Assembly: GCA_030447595.1 (NCBI GenBank)
Contig: JAUJON010000003.1
Span: 1 to 64,000 of the forward strand
Direction of reading: 5' to 3'
From: Thermosynechococcaceae cyanobacterium YX3bin19
GTDB lineage: Bacteria; Cyanobacteriota; Cyanobacteriia; Thermosynechococcales; Thermosynechococcaceae
Length of the DNA stretch: 64,000 nucleotides
Below are positions 30,332 through 40,141 of this stretch, in pieces (positions within the stretch are counted from its first letter, which is position 1; every line of letters starts with the position of its first letter). The notes below the pieces were generated by a model, which saw only the letters and a program-made list of their open reading frames with translations, did not search any database and had not been told where the DNA came from. The position numbers and the translations under genes are program-made.

Positions 30332-31180
30332 ATGCAAACCTTAGATCAACTTACACAGGGTAGTGTGCAGCGACCATTGGTAACAACTGATCAGCCTTTG
30401 GTGATTGCCGGACGGATATTTCAATCGCGTTTAATGACCGGTACCGGCAAGTATCGCACCTTAGATGAAATGGGTGAGAGTATTACAGCGAGTGGGAGCC
30501 AGATTGTTACGGTGGCAGTGCGGCGAGTACAGACTAATGCCCCTGGGCACGCAGGACTAGCAGAGGCCATTGATTGGTCAAGGATATGGATACTACCCAA
30601 TACTGCTGGATGTCAAACTGCTGAAGACGCAGTCCGGGTCGCTCGTTTAGGTCGGGAGATGGCCAAGCTGTTAGGGCAAGAGGAGAATAATTTTGTCAAA
30701 TTAGAAGTCATTCCCGATCCAAAGTATCTGTTGCCTGATCCCATTGGCACGTTAGCAGCAGCTAAACAACTGGTAAAAGAAGGGTTTGCCGTTCTGCCTT
30801 ATATGAACGCTGATCCAATACTTGCCAGGCATTTAGAGGACGCAGGTTGTGTCACCGTCATGCCACTGGCCTCACCGATCGGCTCAGGCCAAGGGTTGAA
30901 AACTGCTGCCAATATTCAAATAATCATTGAGAATGCTCAAGTTCCGGTTGTTGTGGATGCAGGCATTGGCACACCCAGTGAAGCCGCTCAAGCAATGGAA
31001 ATGGGGGCAGATGCTTTGTTGATCAATACCGCGATCGCCCAAGCGCGTAACCCAGCTGCGATGGCTCTTGCTATGAGTTTGGCTACTGAAGCAGGCCGCC
31101 TTGCTTATTTGGCTGGGAGAATTCCTTATAGAGCTTATGGCAGTGCTAGTTCACCCTTGACCGGAACAATTACCAGCTAG
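30332..31180 (+). CDS. thiG: thiazole synthase
   Basis: 282 aa, [14 protein letters not shown]...[24 protein letters not shown]...[30 protein letters not shown]. Confidence 0.96.
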   Translation: MQTLDQLTQGSVQRPLVTTDQPLVIAGRIFQSRLMTGTGKYRTLDEMGESITASGSQIVTVAVRRVQTNAPGHAGLAEAIDWSRIWILPNTAGCQTAEDAVRVARLGREMAKLLGQEENNFVKLEVIPDPKYLLPDPIGTLAAAKQLVKEGFAVLPYMNADPILARHLEDAGCVTVMPLASPIGSGQGLKTAANIQIIIENAQVPVVVDAGIGTPSEAAQAMEMGADALLINTAIAQARNPAAMALAMSLATEAGRLAYLAGRIPYRAYGSASSPLTGTITS

Positions 31181-31296
31181 TTAAGTTGTCCACCCGTGCT
31201 TATAGAGATGATTCAGCATTCGTACACTAGAAATAGCGTCAGTCTTAATAGGCTCTGCTAAACTTAAACGAATATAAAGAGTTTCAGGATTTTCTT

Positions 31297-31467
31297 ATGC
31301 CTTATACTACCGAAGAGGGCGGTCGTCTCAATAACTTTGCCAATGAGCCAAAGGTGTATCAGGCTGAACCTCCAACACCTAGCCAGAAAAGAAATTATTT
31401 GATATTAGGAATTGGCTCAATTGTACTGATTGGAGGTCTAATGTTTGTTGCCTTTTCAGTCTCGTAA
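31297..31467 (+). CDS. psb34: Psb34-like photosystem II assembly small protein
   Basis: 56 codons (below the ORF-track cutoff): MPYTTEEGGRLNNFANEPKVYQAEPPTPSQKRNYLILGIGSIVLIGGLMFVAFSVS; one C-terminal TM. Confidence 0.85.
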   Translation: MPYTTEEGGRLNNFANEPKVYQAEPPTPSQKRNYLILGIGSIVLIGGLMFVAFSVS

Positions 31468-31609
31468 ACGGCTTATTTATCCAAGCTTGGCTTCTGAGTT
31501 CAAAAGCTAGGTCTCTTGCTAATTTTTCACAGTTCTGTTCGAGCCAGTTCTCATCCAGTCGTTGCAGGGAAAGAATCACTATTCCTGCAGCTTCGTTAAC
31601 TGTTTGAGC

Positions 31610-32032
31610 TTAGCGGTCATCTAGGCGATAGATTATCTCAACACCTTGATCAAACTTGGGCTTAAACTTATCCAAAAGTCCTAAGTCTGGGGTAGTTATA
31701 GGCTTCTGATTGGTCCGAATTGATTCAATCGTTGTCTGCTGCGTTGCCGGCGAACTTGATTCGGCTTTTGGGGTGACTTTGATTACTGATCCTAGGGGAG
31801 CAGCTTTATCCTGGGGTTTCAAATGATTTTCTAAAGCTAGGGCCTTATTCGCCATAAGCATTGCTGGGGTAAGGCAGAGACGGCAGCTCGATATCGCTTC
31901 AAGATTGGCCTCAGAATTTCTAAATCTTGTAAAGGTAGAAGCGCTAGCTTCTTCGCCTACCAGTAGACCTAGCATCAGACCCATTAGTCCTAACCATCCT
32001 CGGCAAACCTGCATTTCGCTTTTCTCCTGCAA
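31610..32032 (-). CDS. hypothetical exported protein
   Basis: 140 aa, signal-peptide-like N-terminus. Confidence 0.5.
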   Translation of the reverse strand: MQEKSEMQVCRGWLGLMGLMLGLLVGEEASASTFTRFRNSEANLEAISSCRLCLTPAMLMANKALALENHLKPQDKAAPLGSVIKVTPKAESSSPATQQTTIESIRTNQKPITTPDLGLLDKFKPKFDQGVEIIYRLDDR

Positions 32033-32125
32033 CCAAGTCGCCGTGGATTAAGGGTAATGTCTTATGCTTACTCTAGGGTGAAAAAGCGTAAACGTCGAGC
32101 CTGTTAGTCCGAGAAGATTCTACCG

Positions 32126-32926
32126 CTAGTCCATCATTAAAGCCGTTCTTAAGGATTGGCAAAACGTTGCAATTGCCTCTAACCCCTGGGCAGGTGTACC
32201 CTCAGCTAGGCGTTTGACAAAAGCGCTGCCCACAATAACGGCATCTGAGCCCCATTCCATCACTTGACGGGCCTGCCGAGGCTGGGAGATACCAAAACCC
32301 ACGCCAATTGGCTTGTCTGTTGTTGAGCGTAACTCCGTCAACAAGTGTTTTACTCGTTCTTCTAGCTCGGTCCGCATACCGGTGACTCCCGTGGTACTAA
32401 CGAGGTAGATGAATCCCTGAGAGGCCTGCGCGATCGCCTGGATACGCGCCTCAGAGCTTGTCGGTGCAACCAGTAAGATAACCTCAACTCCTAAATCTTT
32501 GGCCAACTGAAGCAGTTCTGCTGCCTCCTCAAGGGGTAAATCAGGAATCACCAGGCCTTGAACCCCCACCTGAGCAATTTGCTGCAGGAAGAGTTTAATT
32601 CCCCGGTTGAGAATTGGGTTGTAATAGGTAAATAGAATCAATGGTGAGCGTAATTTTGGGCTTACCTCCGCTACCATCTCTAGCACTGGGTCCAAGCGAG
32701 TTTCTCTCTGAAGTGCTCGAGTTGCTGCTGCTTGAATGACAGGTCCATCGGCTAAGGGGTCGGAATAAGGTACTCCTAACTCGATTAAATCAGCCCCATT
32801 GTGGTCTAAAACCTGTAATGCCTCAGCAGTAGTTGTTAAGTCTGGATCACCAGCAGTAATAAAGGGGATCAGCGCACATTGACCTCGACTGCGTAACAAC
32901 TCAAAGTGTTGGGAAATAGACGTCAT
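32126..32926 (-). CDS. trpA: tryptophan synthase alpha subunit
   Basis: 266 aa, [12 protein letters not shown]...[27 protein letters not shown]...[14 protein letters not shown]. Confidence 0.97.
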   Translation of the reverse strand: MTSISQHFELLRSRGQCALIPFITAGDPDLTTTAEALQVLDHNGADLIELGVPYSDPLADGPVIQAAATRALQRETRLDPVLEMVAEVSPKLRSPLILFTYYNPILNRGIKLFLQQIAQVGVQGLVIPDLPLEEAAELLQLAKDLGVEVILLVAPTSSEARIQAIAQASQGFIYLVSTTGVTGMRTELEERVKHLLTELRSTTDKPIGVGFGISQPRQARQVMEWGSDAVIVGSAFVKRLAEGTPAQGLEAIATFCQSLRTALMMD

Positions 32927-32972
32927 ACTCGTGAATAATCTTTTAAGTTGCTGGTAATCGGTGCTAATTGAC

Positions 32973-33302
32973 TTACTGATCCAAAACTTTCGTGGAACGA
33001 TTTTGCCGTTCCAACTCGATCTCTGCCTGGATCTGGGCTAGTTCTTCCGGGGTTAATACTTCTAGTCGCTTTTGGAGAACTGCTGCTGCATAATCTTGGA
33101 GTTGCTGATTGTAGGTCATGCGCTGGGTAAATGCTCGAAAAACATAGGTGAACAACCAGCCCACTAGGCCAAGCATTAAGGTAGCGTGACTCCAAATACC
33201 AGCGGTTTCACTATTAAGGCCCAGCCCTTGTAAAAGCAGGTACATCAAACCGCCGGCAGTAAAAACCCCTAGGCCGATGCCTAGTACATCAATGCGTCGC
33301 AT
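32973..33302 (-). CDS. DUF3007 family protein
   Basis: 109 aa between ndhL and trp[40 protein letters not shown]. Confidence 0.88.
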   Translation of the reverse strand: MRRIDVLGIGLGVFTAGGLMYLLLQGLGLNSETAGIWSHATLMLGLVGWLFTYVFRAFTQRMTYNQQLQDYAAAVLQKRLEVLTPEELAQIQAEIELERQNRSTKVLDQ

Positions 33303-33338
33303 TTCTTGGCTATCAGCCTCATAATACAGTGCTTGACA

Positions 33339-33551
33339 CTAAGCTGCTATTTGACGCCGCTGAGGGCGAAAATTAAGAAACGGGCTCAACAATAGTAGAC
33401 CCGGAAAGAATAAGAAAACTAAAAAGTACATGAAGAACCGTTCTATAGAACTGACCACATACCAGCGATTCTTCAAGTAGAAAAACAAACCTAGGGGAAT
33501 GACGACGAGGTACGCTCCACCTAAAATTAGATATAGCAATGCAATAATCAT
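33339..33551 (-). CDS. ndhL: NAD(P)H-quinone oxidoreductase subunit L
   Basis: 70 aa, [60 protein letters not shown]. Confidence 0.93.
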   Translation of the reverse strand: MIIALLYLILGGAYLVVIPLGLFFYLKNRWYVVSSIERFFMYFLVFLFFPGLLLLSPFLNFRPQRRQIAA

Positions 33552-33606
33552 TGGTTCAGCCTTAGAAGGTTAAGCAATCCTTAGCCCTCACATTTTACCC
33601 TTTTAC

Positions 33607-34368
33607 TTACCTGGACTGGCGATGAACCGCTGTTGCCCCTAGTATATTTTGTGCTGGTACACCAACAGGACGGGGAAACTGCTTCGGTGTCGGTGCAATT
33701 TTTCGTAGGTACAGGCAATGCCGGACACTTTGACTGATTGGTGTCAGGAATATTTCTGTTGAGTCAATCTTCCCTCCCAACGGCTTTATGGCTGATTGCA
33801 AGGCTTCGGTATCACTAGCGCTCCACTGACCTCGGTAGAGGACTGCTAACCCCCCAACTTTAACCAAAGGCAGGGCGTATTCAGCGCAGACCGGAGCAGG
33901 TCCAACGGCTCTTACAAGCGCAGTGTCATAGACCTCCCGGTGCTCAGGATTTTGACCTACTTGCTCAGCGCGATCGCATAAAAGTGCAACATTCTCAACA
34001 CCTAGACTTAGCACTAACGTTTGCAGAAAGTTAATTTTTTTGCGGGTTGAGTCAAGTAGGGTAACGGTCCAATGTGGCTGAGCGATTGCGATCGGGATTC
34101 CGGGGAATCCTCCGCCTGTGCCAACATCGATTATTCTTTGGGGTGTATTGGCCTGCAGCAGTGCTACCCCCTGGAGAGAGTCCCACAGATGTTTTTCCCA
34201 GAACTCTTCAGGAGCGGTGATGCGAGTAAGATTAAGTTGGCGGTTGCCATCAAGGGTTAGTTGGTACAGGTGTTGGAATTGACGCTGTTGTTGAGAATTT
34301 GGCGACCATTCCAGAGTCTGCTGCCATAGTTCGGTCATCTCTGGTAGTACTAGTTTTGAGACACCCAT
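33607..34368 (-). CDS. rsmG: 16S rRNA (guanine527-N7)-methyltransferase
   Basis: RIIDVGTGGGFPGIPIAIAQPHWTVTLLDSTRKKINFL; start moved to an internal Met just after the upstream ABC gene. Confidence 0.93.
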   Translation of the reverse strand: MGVSKLVLPEMTELWQQTLEWSPNSQQQRQFQHLYQLTLDGNRQLNLTRITAPEEFWEKHLWDSLQGVALLQANTPQRIIDVGTGGGFPGIPIAIAQPHWTVTLLDSTRKKINFLQTLVLSLGVENVALLCDRAEQVGQNPEHREVYDTALVRAVGPAPVCAEYALPLVKVGGLAVLYRGQWSASDTEALQSAIKPLGGKIDSTEIFLTPISQSVRHCLYLRKIAPTPKQFPRPVGVPAQNILGATAVHRQSR

Positions 34369-34379
34369 TGAATCTGACC

Positions 34380-35054
34380 CTACGAAACCGGCTCGGGCTG
34401 TTGCGCTTTGGCCCGCAGAGACTGCGGATCGGCTGGGTGCAGTTCGCCGTGGTTCAAAGTCCAGCAGCGATCCGCAATGGCTAATAATTCTCCAGCGTCG
34501 TGGGTCACTACCAGTAAACTCCAATCTGCTTTGAGTTTAGCCAGGAGGCTCACCAGTTGTCGCCGCATTGACCAGTCAAGCCCAGCAGTGGGTTCATCTA
34601 GCAACAGCAAATGGGGCTGACGGATTAATTGAACCGCTAAAGCCAGGCGTCGTTGTTGACCGCCACTTAAGGAATGAGGGGAAGTATGGAGGGCTAGATG
34701 GGCCAGCCCTACAGCCTCCAAAGCTCCGTTAATCTGCTCCGCCTTCCATTCTGGGTGCCCCAATCGCACCTCTTCTAAGATAGTGCTGCCGCAGAAGTGG
34801 CGTTCGGGAAACTGAAAGACTAAGCCACCGAGTTGCTGTAGATGCAGGGAGGTCAGCTCTTGTTCTCTCCAGAAGATCTGCCCTGCCGTAGGCTCCGTTA
34901 AACCTGCCAGGGTCTCTAACAGGGTGCTTTTACCTGAACCACTAGGGCCAATTACCAAACCCATCTGCTGCGGCGCCAGTTCCAGGTCAATTTGCTTGAG
35001 AATGGGGGTAGGAGTTGCTGTCGGGTGATAAACCAGATCTTTAAGATAAAGCAT
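34380..35054 (-). CDS. ABC transporter ATP-binding protein
   Basis: 224 aa, GPSGSGKSTLLETLAGL...LSGGQQRRLALAVQLIRQPHLLLLDEPTAGLD. Confidence 0.93.
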   Translation of the reverse strand: MLYLKDLVYHPTATPTPILKQIDLELAPQQMGLVIGPSGSGKSTLLETLAGLTEPTAGQIFWREQELTSLHLQQLGGLVFQFPERHFCGSTILEEVRLGHPEWKAEQINGALEAVGLAHLALHTSPHSLSGGQQRRLALAVQLIRQPHLLLLDEPTAGLDWSMRRQLVSLLAKLKADWSLLVVTHDAGELLAIADRCWTLNHGELHPADPQSLRAKAQQPEPVS

Positions 35055-35251
35055 TAGGGGTGGTACCAGAATAAGACCAAGTGGGTCGGGTGTAGATCAT
35101 TATTGAGTCATTACTCCTATCTCAGCTTAACGTTGCCTTTATTTTGACAAACTTGGATTAGACAAGGGTAAAGCCAGCCTAGCCTAAAGATATAGCTTGC
35201 CTCAAATTTGATCAGCAAAGATGATACAAGAAAAGTAAAACGATACCCGTA

Positions 35252-35707
35252 ATGCAAATCCAGTTTCGTGAGTTTGACCCCTTTGATGTATGGATCTGGC
35301 TTGAGTTCGAGATAACCCCTTCGGAGCGAGAGAAGCAGTATGTGGAAGAAGTCTTTGACTCCTGGTTCCTCCTGGGCAAGTTGGGTGGATTCAACGCCGA
35401 AAACCTTCAAGTCCAGGAGGTTGGACTAGAGATTAGCTATATGCGCTATGAAGAGGGGAGCGTGGCTCAGTCTTTAATGGCTCCGATGCACAATATGGGA
35501 GACATTGAGTATGAGGGAATTTGGGCCCGCTGCTGGTTTGACTTAGGAACCAGCGATGCGATCGCTCTTGATGTTTTGATCAATGCCCTGAACCAGTTCA
35601 GCCAGGATTACGTCAGTATTACAAGGTTGATTATCGGCGGTCAAAATGAAGACTGGCCCATTCCAGATACTTCTAGGCAATCCACATTCTCGCAGGATGG
35701 TCGTTAA
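35252..35707 (+). CDS. DUF3531 family protein
   Basis: 151 aa, MQIQFREFDPFDVWIWLEF...VEEVFDSWFLLGKLGGFNAENLQVQ. Confidence 0.85.
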   Translation: MQIQFREFDPFDVWIWLEFEITPSEREKQYVEEVFDSWFLLGKLGGFNAENLQVQEVGLEISYMRYEEGSVAQSLMAPMHNMGDIEYEGIWARCWFDLGTSDAIALDVLINALNQFSQDYVSITRLIIGGQNEDWPIPDTSRQSTFSQDGR

Positions 35708-35764
35708 ACGAATGAGAATGGCTATAATGCCAGACATTCAAGCTCTATATCTACCCTGTAGACT

Positions 35765-36157
35765 ATGCACAAACCCGGTGAGATCCGGATCCTGGCTCTA
35801 GGGATAATCCGGGACGACAAGCGTATCTTCATTTCAGAAGGATATGATCCCGCGAAGCAACAAACTTTTTACCGTGCAATGGGCGGCGGTGTAGAATTTG
35901 GCGAAACCAGCCGAGAGGCGCTGCAGCGAGAATTTTGGGAAGAAATTCAAGCGGAGCTGACAAATATTCGCTACCTCGGTTGTCTGGAGAATCTATTCAC
36001 TTACGACAGCCGGCCCGGCCACGAAATACTTCAGGTTTATCACTGCGACTTTGCTGATCACAGATTCTATCGGCTCGAACAATTGACCTTTGCCGAAGGT
36101 AGCCGCCAAAAACAGCACTTTGGGTTAATATTGAGCGGTTTAAATCTGGAGAACTAA
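35765..36157 (+). CDS. NUDIX hydrolase
   Basis: 130 aa, GGGVEFGETSREALQREFWEEIQAEL nudix box. Confidence 0.93.
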   Translation: MHKPGEIRILALGIIRDDKRIFISEGYDPAKQQTFYRAMGGGVEFGETSREALQREFWEEIQAELTNIRYLGCLENLFTYDSRPGHEILQVYHCDFADHRFYRLEQLTFAEGSRQKQHFGLILSGLNLEN

Positions 36158-36264
36158 GGCTCGTTCCAGAGAATTTTCTTGACTACTTGCAGATTGAGGA
36201 GTAGACCTTGCTCTAGAGCTAGGAAGGTAACCTTACTCTTGAGTACAGTGGTACAGCATCGTGA

Positions 36265-37255
36265 CTAGCGGAACATACTACTCACGGAGCTATCTTCATG
36301 AACTCGCCAGATGGTTTCACCAATGATGGCGGCAACTGATAGGACTGTCAATTGCTCAAAGTAATTTTCTTCAGGTACAGGTATGGTGTTGGTGACAATG
36401 ACCTCTTCAAAAACACCACTAGACAAGCGCTCTATCGCAGGGGGAGAAGACTGCGTGAGTCGCACAGGCATAAACTTGCGCTGCTCCTTCTTGGCGAAGC
36501 AATCGAGCGGCTTCAGAAATCGTGCTGCCTGTATCAATCATGTCGTCCACAAGCACTGCTGTTTTGCCCACAACATCTCCAATCACATTCATGACTTCCG
36601 CAACATTGTGAACCTGACGGCGCTTATCAATAATTGCCAACGGTGCATCGTTTAACTTCTTAGCAAATGCTCGGGCTCGAGCCACACCCCCTACATCAGG
36701 GGAGACAACAACCACATCCGACAATTGTTTGTTTGTCAGGTAATCCAGCAGAGTTGGCGAACCATACACATGATCCACTGGAATATCAAAGTAACCCTGA
36801 ATTTGGGCAGAGTGCAGGTCCATAGCCAAAATTCGACTGGCTCCTGCTTGGGTAATTAGGTTGGCAACTAACTTGGCAGTAATCGATTCTCGACCTGCAG
36901 TTTTGCGATCAGCTCGCGCATAACCATAGTAGGGAATGACCGCTGTAATCTGACGTGCCGAGGCCCGACGACAAGCATCGATCATGATCAACAGCTCCAT
37001 CAGATGAGCATTGACCGGACGGCAAGTTGGCTGAATGAGATAAACATCACAGCCGCGAATGGATTCCTGAATTTGAACATAAAGCTCTCCATCCGCAAAT
37101 TGCTTACGCACCATTGGCCCTAAATCCATCCCAAGGTAGTGAGCCACTTCTTGAGAAAGTCTCTGATTTGCAAAGCCAGAGAATAATCTTAGGCGGTCAT
37201 GATCAGCAACAATTGGTGAAGTAGGCTGAAGAGTCAGAGTCACGGGCTGGATCAC
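36265..37255 (-). pseudogene. prs: ribose-phosphate pyrophosphokinase, single frameshift near 36440
   Basis: ORF 36419..37255 carries the N-terminal and catalytic part; ORF 36265..36537 supplies the C-terminus SPPAIERLSSGVFEEVIVTNTIPVPEENYFEQLTVLSVAAIIGETIWRVHEDSSVSSMFR. Confidence 0.9.
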
Positions 37256-37371
37256 AGCAGGTCCCCAAAGTGCTTTATGGCAATCTTAGCATTCTGGTTT
37301 TAAAGCTTGCTATTTTGATTGCTGTGAAATGCTTCAGCAAAACTGTCAGCACCTTTCCTTGTGAGTAGCTC

Positions 37372-37633
37372 TCAAGAGCGAGAGGGACGACGCCTCTGAA
37401 GAAATTCAGGAATATCAGGCCTTCCTTAGCTTTCGGATCAGGAACTGGGGTAATGTCTGGGGTTGAGGGACCGGAGCGTTTGTTTATTATGGTTCGCTCT
37501 GTCAATGGCGCTGGTTCTTCACGGTTGAAGCCTGTAGCAATGACAGTAATTTGGATCTCGCCTTGCAGCCTCTCGTCAATAACTGCGCCAAAGATAATGT
37601 TGGCACTTGGATCAACCACTTCATAAGACTAGC
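37372..37633 (-). pseudogene. ftsZ: FtsZ C-terminal fragment, also frameshifted near its end
   Basis: [33 protein letters not shown]; after a frame change [14 protein letters not shown]-stop (TGA at 37372-37374). Confidence 0.88.
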
Positions 37634-38212
37634 GGCGGCAGGTGGTAGTATACCTAGTACAGTCAACTGAGGAAGTTTTCCTGATTGCTGTAGCGTTGGG
37701 TAGCTCTTTAGAGGCGTGATGATTCCTTTGCTATCTAGTAGCCAAACCTTTGCTGCCTGTTTTGGGGAAACTTGGGAAGATAGTCGCTCAAAGTTACGGC
37801 TATAACCTGACCCAGGAACAACTGCGACTGGCTCACGTTCTTGCACTGAGACAGTTAATTGAGGAGGAAAGAGCTGACGCGTAACAGTTACTTGGTCAAC
37901 GGATACTCTTGATTTCAGTGTTTCGGTAATGGTCTTTGGCTGCAAACGAATTAAAGACTGGGGTAACGCCAGGGGAAGGGAGTTCTCAATAGCCGAGGTC
38001 GCAAGCAATTGGTTACCCTTAATTAACACTTGAGTGGGCTGATCAATAACCCACTCTATTGAGAGAGTAGCCCAAACAAGACCACCTGTTAAACCAATAA
38101 TAGCTAGAGTGCGCCAACCGGCTTGAATTAACTTCAATCGCCGCTGGTAACGTAGCTGTCTGCGCCGGTGCAGAACGGGGTCTAACTGTACGTCTGGTAC
38201 AACCTTAGTCAT
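37634..38212 (-). pseudogene. ftsQ: FtsQ, C-terminally truncated
   Basis: FtsQ/POTRA-type sequence (VLIKGNQLLATSAIENSLPLALPQSLIRLQPKTITETLKSRVSVDQVTVTRQLFPPQLTVSVQEREPVAV), then runs straight into ftsZ-derived DNA. Confidence 0.8.
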
Positions 38213-38511
38213 TCCACCTACTGACTGAGTAGTACAAAAATAATGATTGATCTAAATCAAAAATTCTCAGCTTCCAGTTTTTATTGAATCCACTGAGTTT
38301 TATTCATGGATGAACCTTGGATGGGCATGCACTTTGTTAAAGAGCTGTAATAACTGGGCCAACATCCCAGCTAGGGAACTATTTCATGCAGTGTTCAGTC
38401 GTCCTCCAAGGTCGAGCTAGGGCTTCATTAAGTTGAACTAAGGCTCTTTAGTGAAATGATAAGATACCCGAAGCTTAATTCGCCCATTTGTACACATAAC
38501 AGAGTTGCTCC

Positions 38512-39180
38512 ATGGTTTCTTTTGAGCCTACCCGCTTCTTTATTTGGCTGTTATCCTCTCTTGCATGGCCGACAATGGTTGCATATATCCTGGTTCTTCC
38601 TAAAGCTGTTCAAGCACAGACACCGGCAGCAGGAGGCTCTACCCAGGCTCAGCCAACCAATCTTAATACACTAAGTCCCTCTGCTCCTGCTGGTAGTTCA
38701 TTCACTCTCAAAGGTAGTCAACAGTTAATGGCTGAAGCGGAAAGCGCGATATCAGCTCAGAACTATACGCTGGCGATTAAGAAACTACAGGAGGCTCGTC
38801 AGGTTTCGAATCAACTTTCTAACTCTTATCAAGAGCTAAGTGCAAGCTTTTTGGGGGTTGATAATGAGGCATCTAGTCGCCTTCGTGGTAGAGCGCTAGA
38901 AACGGCTCAGATGCGGGATCAAGCAACCTATCAACTGGCTTTAGTATACCGATCGCAAAACCAGCCTCAGCAAGCAGTACCACTTTTGGTGCAGATCATT
39001 CGTAGCCAGCAACCTACCCGTGACTTGGGCCAAAAAGCTTATCGGCAACTCCTGGAGCTAGGTTTTGTCGATGTGCCCTATCCAAATCCAAAACAGCAAA
39101 ACAGACCGTCAACTCCCCCTCAGCCACCTGTACAGGCAGCTCCTCAACCGCCTGCTCAACCGCCTGCTCAATCACAGTAG
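38512..39180 (+). CDS. hypothetical exported TPR-like protein
   Basis: 222 aa, signal peptide, helical repeats, PQPPAQPPAQ tail. Confidence 0.65.
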   Translation: MVSFEPTRFFIWLLSSLAWPTMVAYILVLPKAVQAQTPAAGGSTQAQPTNLNTLSPSAPAGSSFTLKGSQQLMAEAESAISAQNYTLAIKKLQEARQVSNQLSNSYQELSASFLGVDNEASSRLRGRALETAQMRDQATYQLALVYRSQNQPQQAVPLLVQIIRSQQPTRDLGQKAYRQLLELGFVDVPYPNPKQQNRPSTPPQPPVQAAPQPPAQPPAQSQ

Positions 39181-39416
39181 TCAGCCGTTTTAACTGATTG
39201 ATCACTGAGCTCTCCTACCCTGGAGGATTTAGTCTACCTAGACGAAAATCAGGACGTTGCATTAATTGATTAAAATTTGGATCATTAACCGTCAAGTCCC
39301 TTGAATGCAAGCGGACTTGCTAAGCTGAAGAAGCATCCAGCGAGCCATGAGCAAAGTGAACTCTGCTGGTAAGTCTGAGGAATTCGATTCAATGTCAGCG
39401 TGAATGAGGAACGAAT

Positions 39417-39692
39417 ATGATTAGCCCGGATGAAGTTAAAGGAATGATCCAGGCTGCTCTACCTGATGCTAAAATCCATGTTCAGGATTTGACAGGTGGT
39501 GGTGATCACTATCAAGTCGTAGTTGTTTCATCTCTTTTTGAAGGCAAGAGACTGGTTCAACAACATCAGCTAGTCTATAACGCAGTGCAAAAGGCTATGT
39601 CCAGCGAACAAATCCATGCTCTAGCACTCAAAACTTACACTCCTCAGAGCTGGATGGTATCTGGTCAAGAATTTGCCCAAAGCCAATCTTAG
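39417..39692 (+). CDS. BolA family protein
   Basis: 91 aa, [51 protein letters not shown]. Confidence 0.95.
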   Translation: MISPDEVKGMIQAALPDAKIHVQDLTGGGDHYQVVVVSSLFEGKRLVQQHQLVYNAVQKAMSSEQIHALALKTYTPQSWMVSGQEFAQSQS

Positions 39693-39780
39693 GAATCAGC
39701 CCTTGTTAGGCTTGTACTCGTTAGTACAGCCAACCTAAGTTTCAAAATCCCATTACTTCATTGAATTTAGGAGAAGACTT

Positions 39781-40104
39781 ATGACTCCGGAACTGAAAGA
39801 GCGAATTGATCACTTGGTGCAGCAGAACAAGATTGTCGTGTTTATGAAGGGCTCTAAACTGATGCCCCAGTGCGGCTTCTCAAACAATACCGTTCAGATT
39901 CTCAATACATTGGGGGTTCCTTTTGAAACCGTTGATGTATTAGAGGATTACGAAATTCGCCAGGGAATCAAGGAATACTCTAACTGGCCGACCATTCCTC
40001 AAGTCTATGTTGATGGTCAGTTTGTCGGGGGTTCAGATATTCTGATTGAGCTTTACCAGCAAGGCGAGTTGCAACAGATGGTTGAAGTTGCTCTAGCTTC
40101 TTAA
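39781..40104 (+). CDS. grxD: monothiol glutaredoxin (Grx4 family)
   Basis: 107 aa, VVFMKGSKLMPQCGFSNNTVQIL...NWPTIPQVYVDGQFVGGSDI. Confidence 0.96.
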   Translation: MTPELKERIDHLVQQNKIVVFMKGSKLMPQCGFSNNTVQILNTLGVPFETVDVLEDYEIRQGIKEYSNWPTIPQVYVDGQFVGGSDILIELYQQGELQQMVEVALAS

Positions 40105-40141
40105 AAATTAAAGCCTAAGCTTCGATTCCCCTCAAAAGAGT

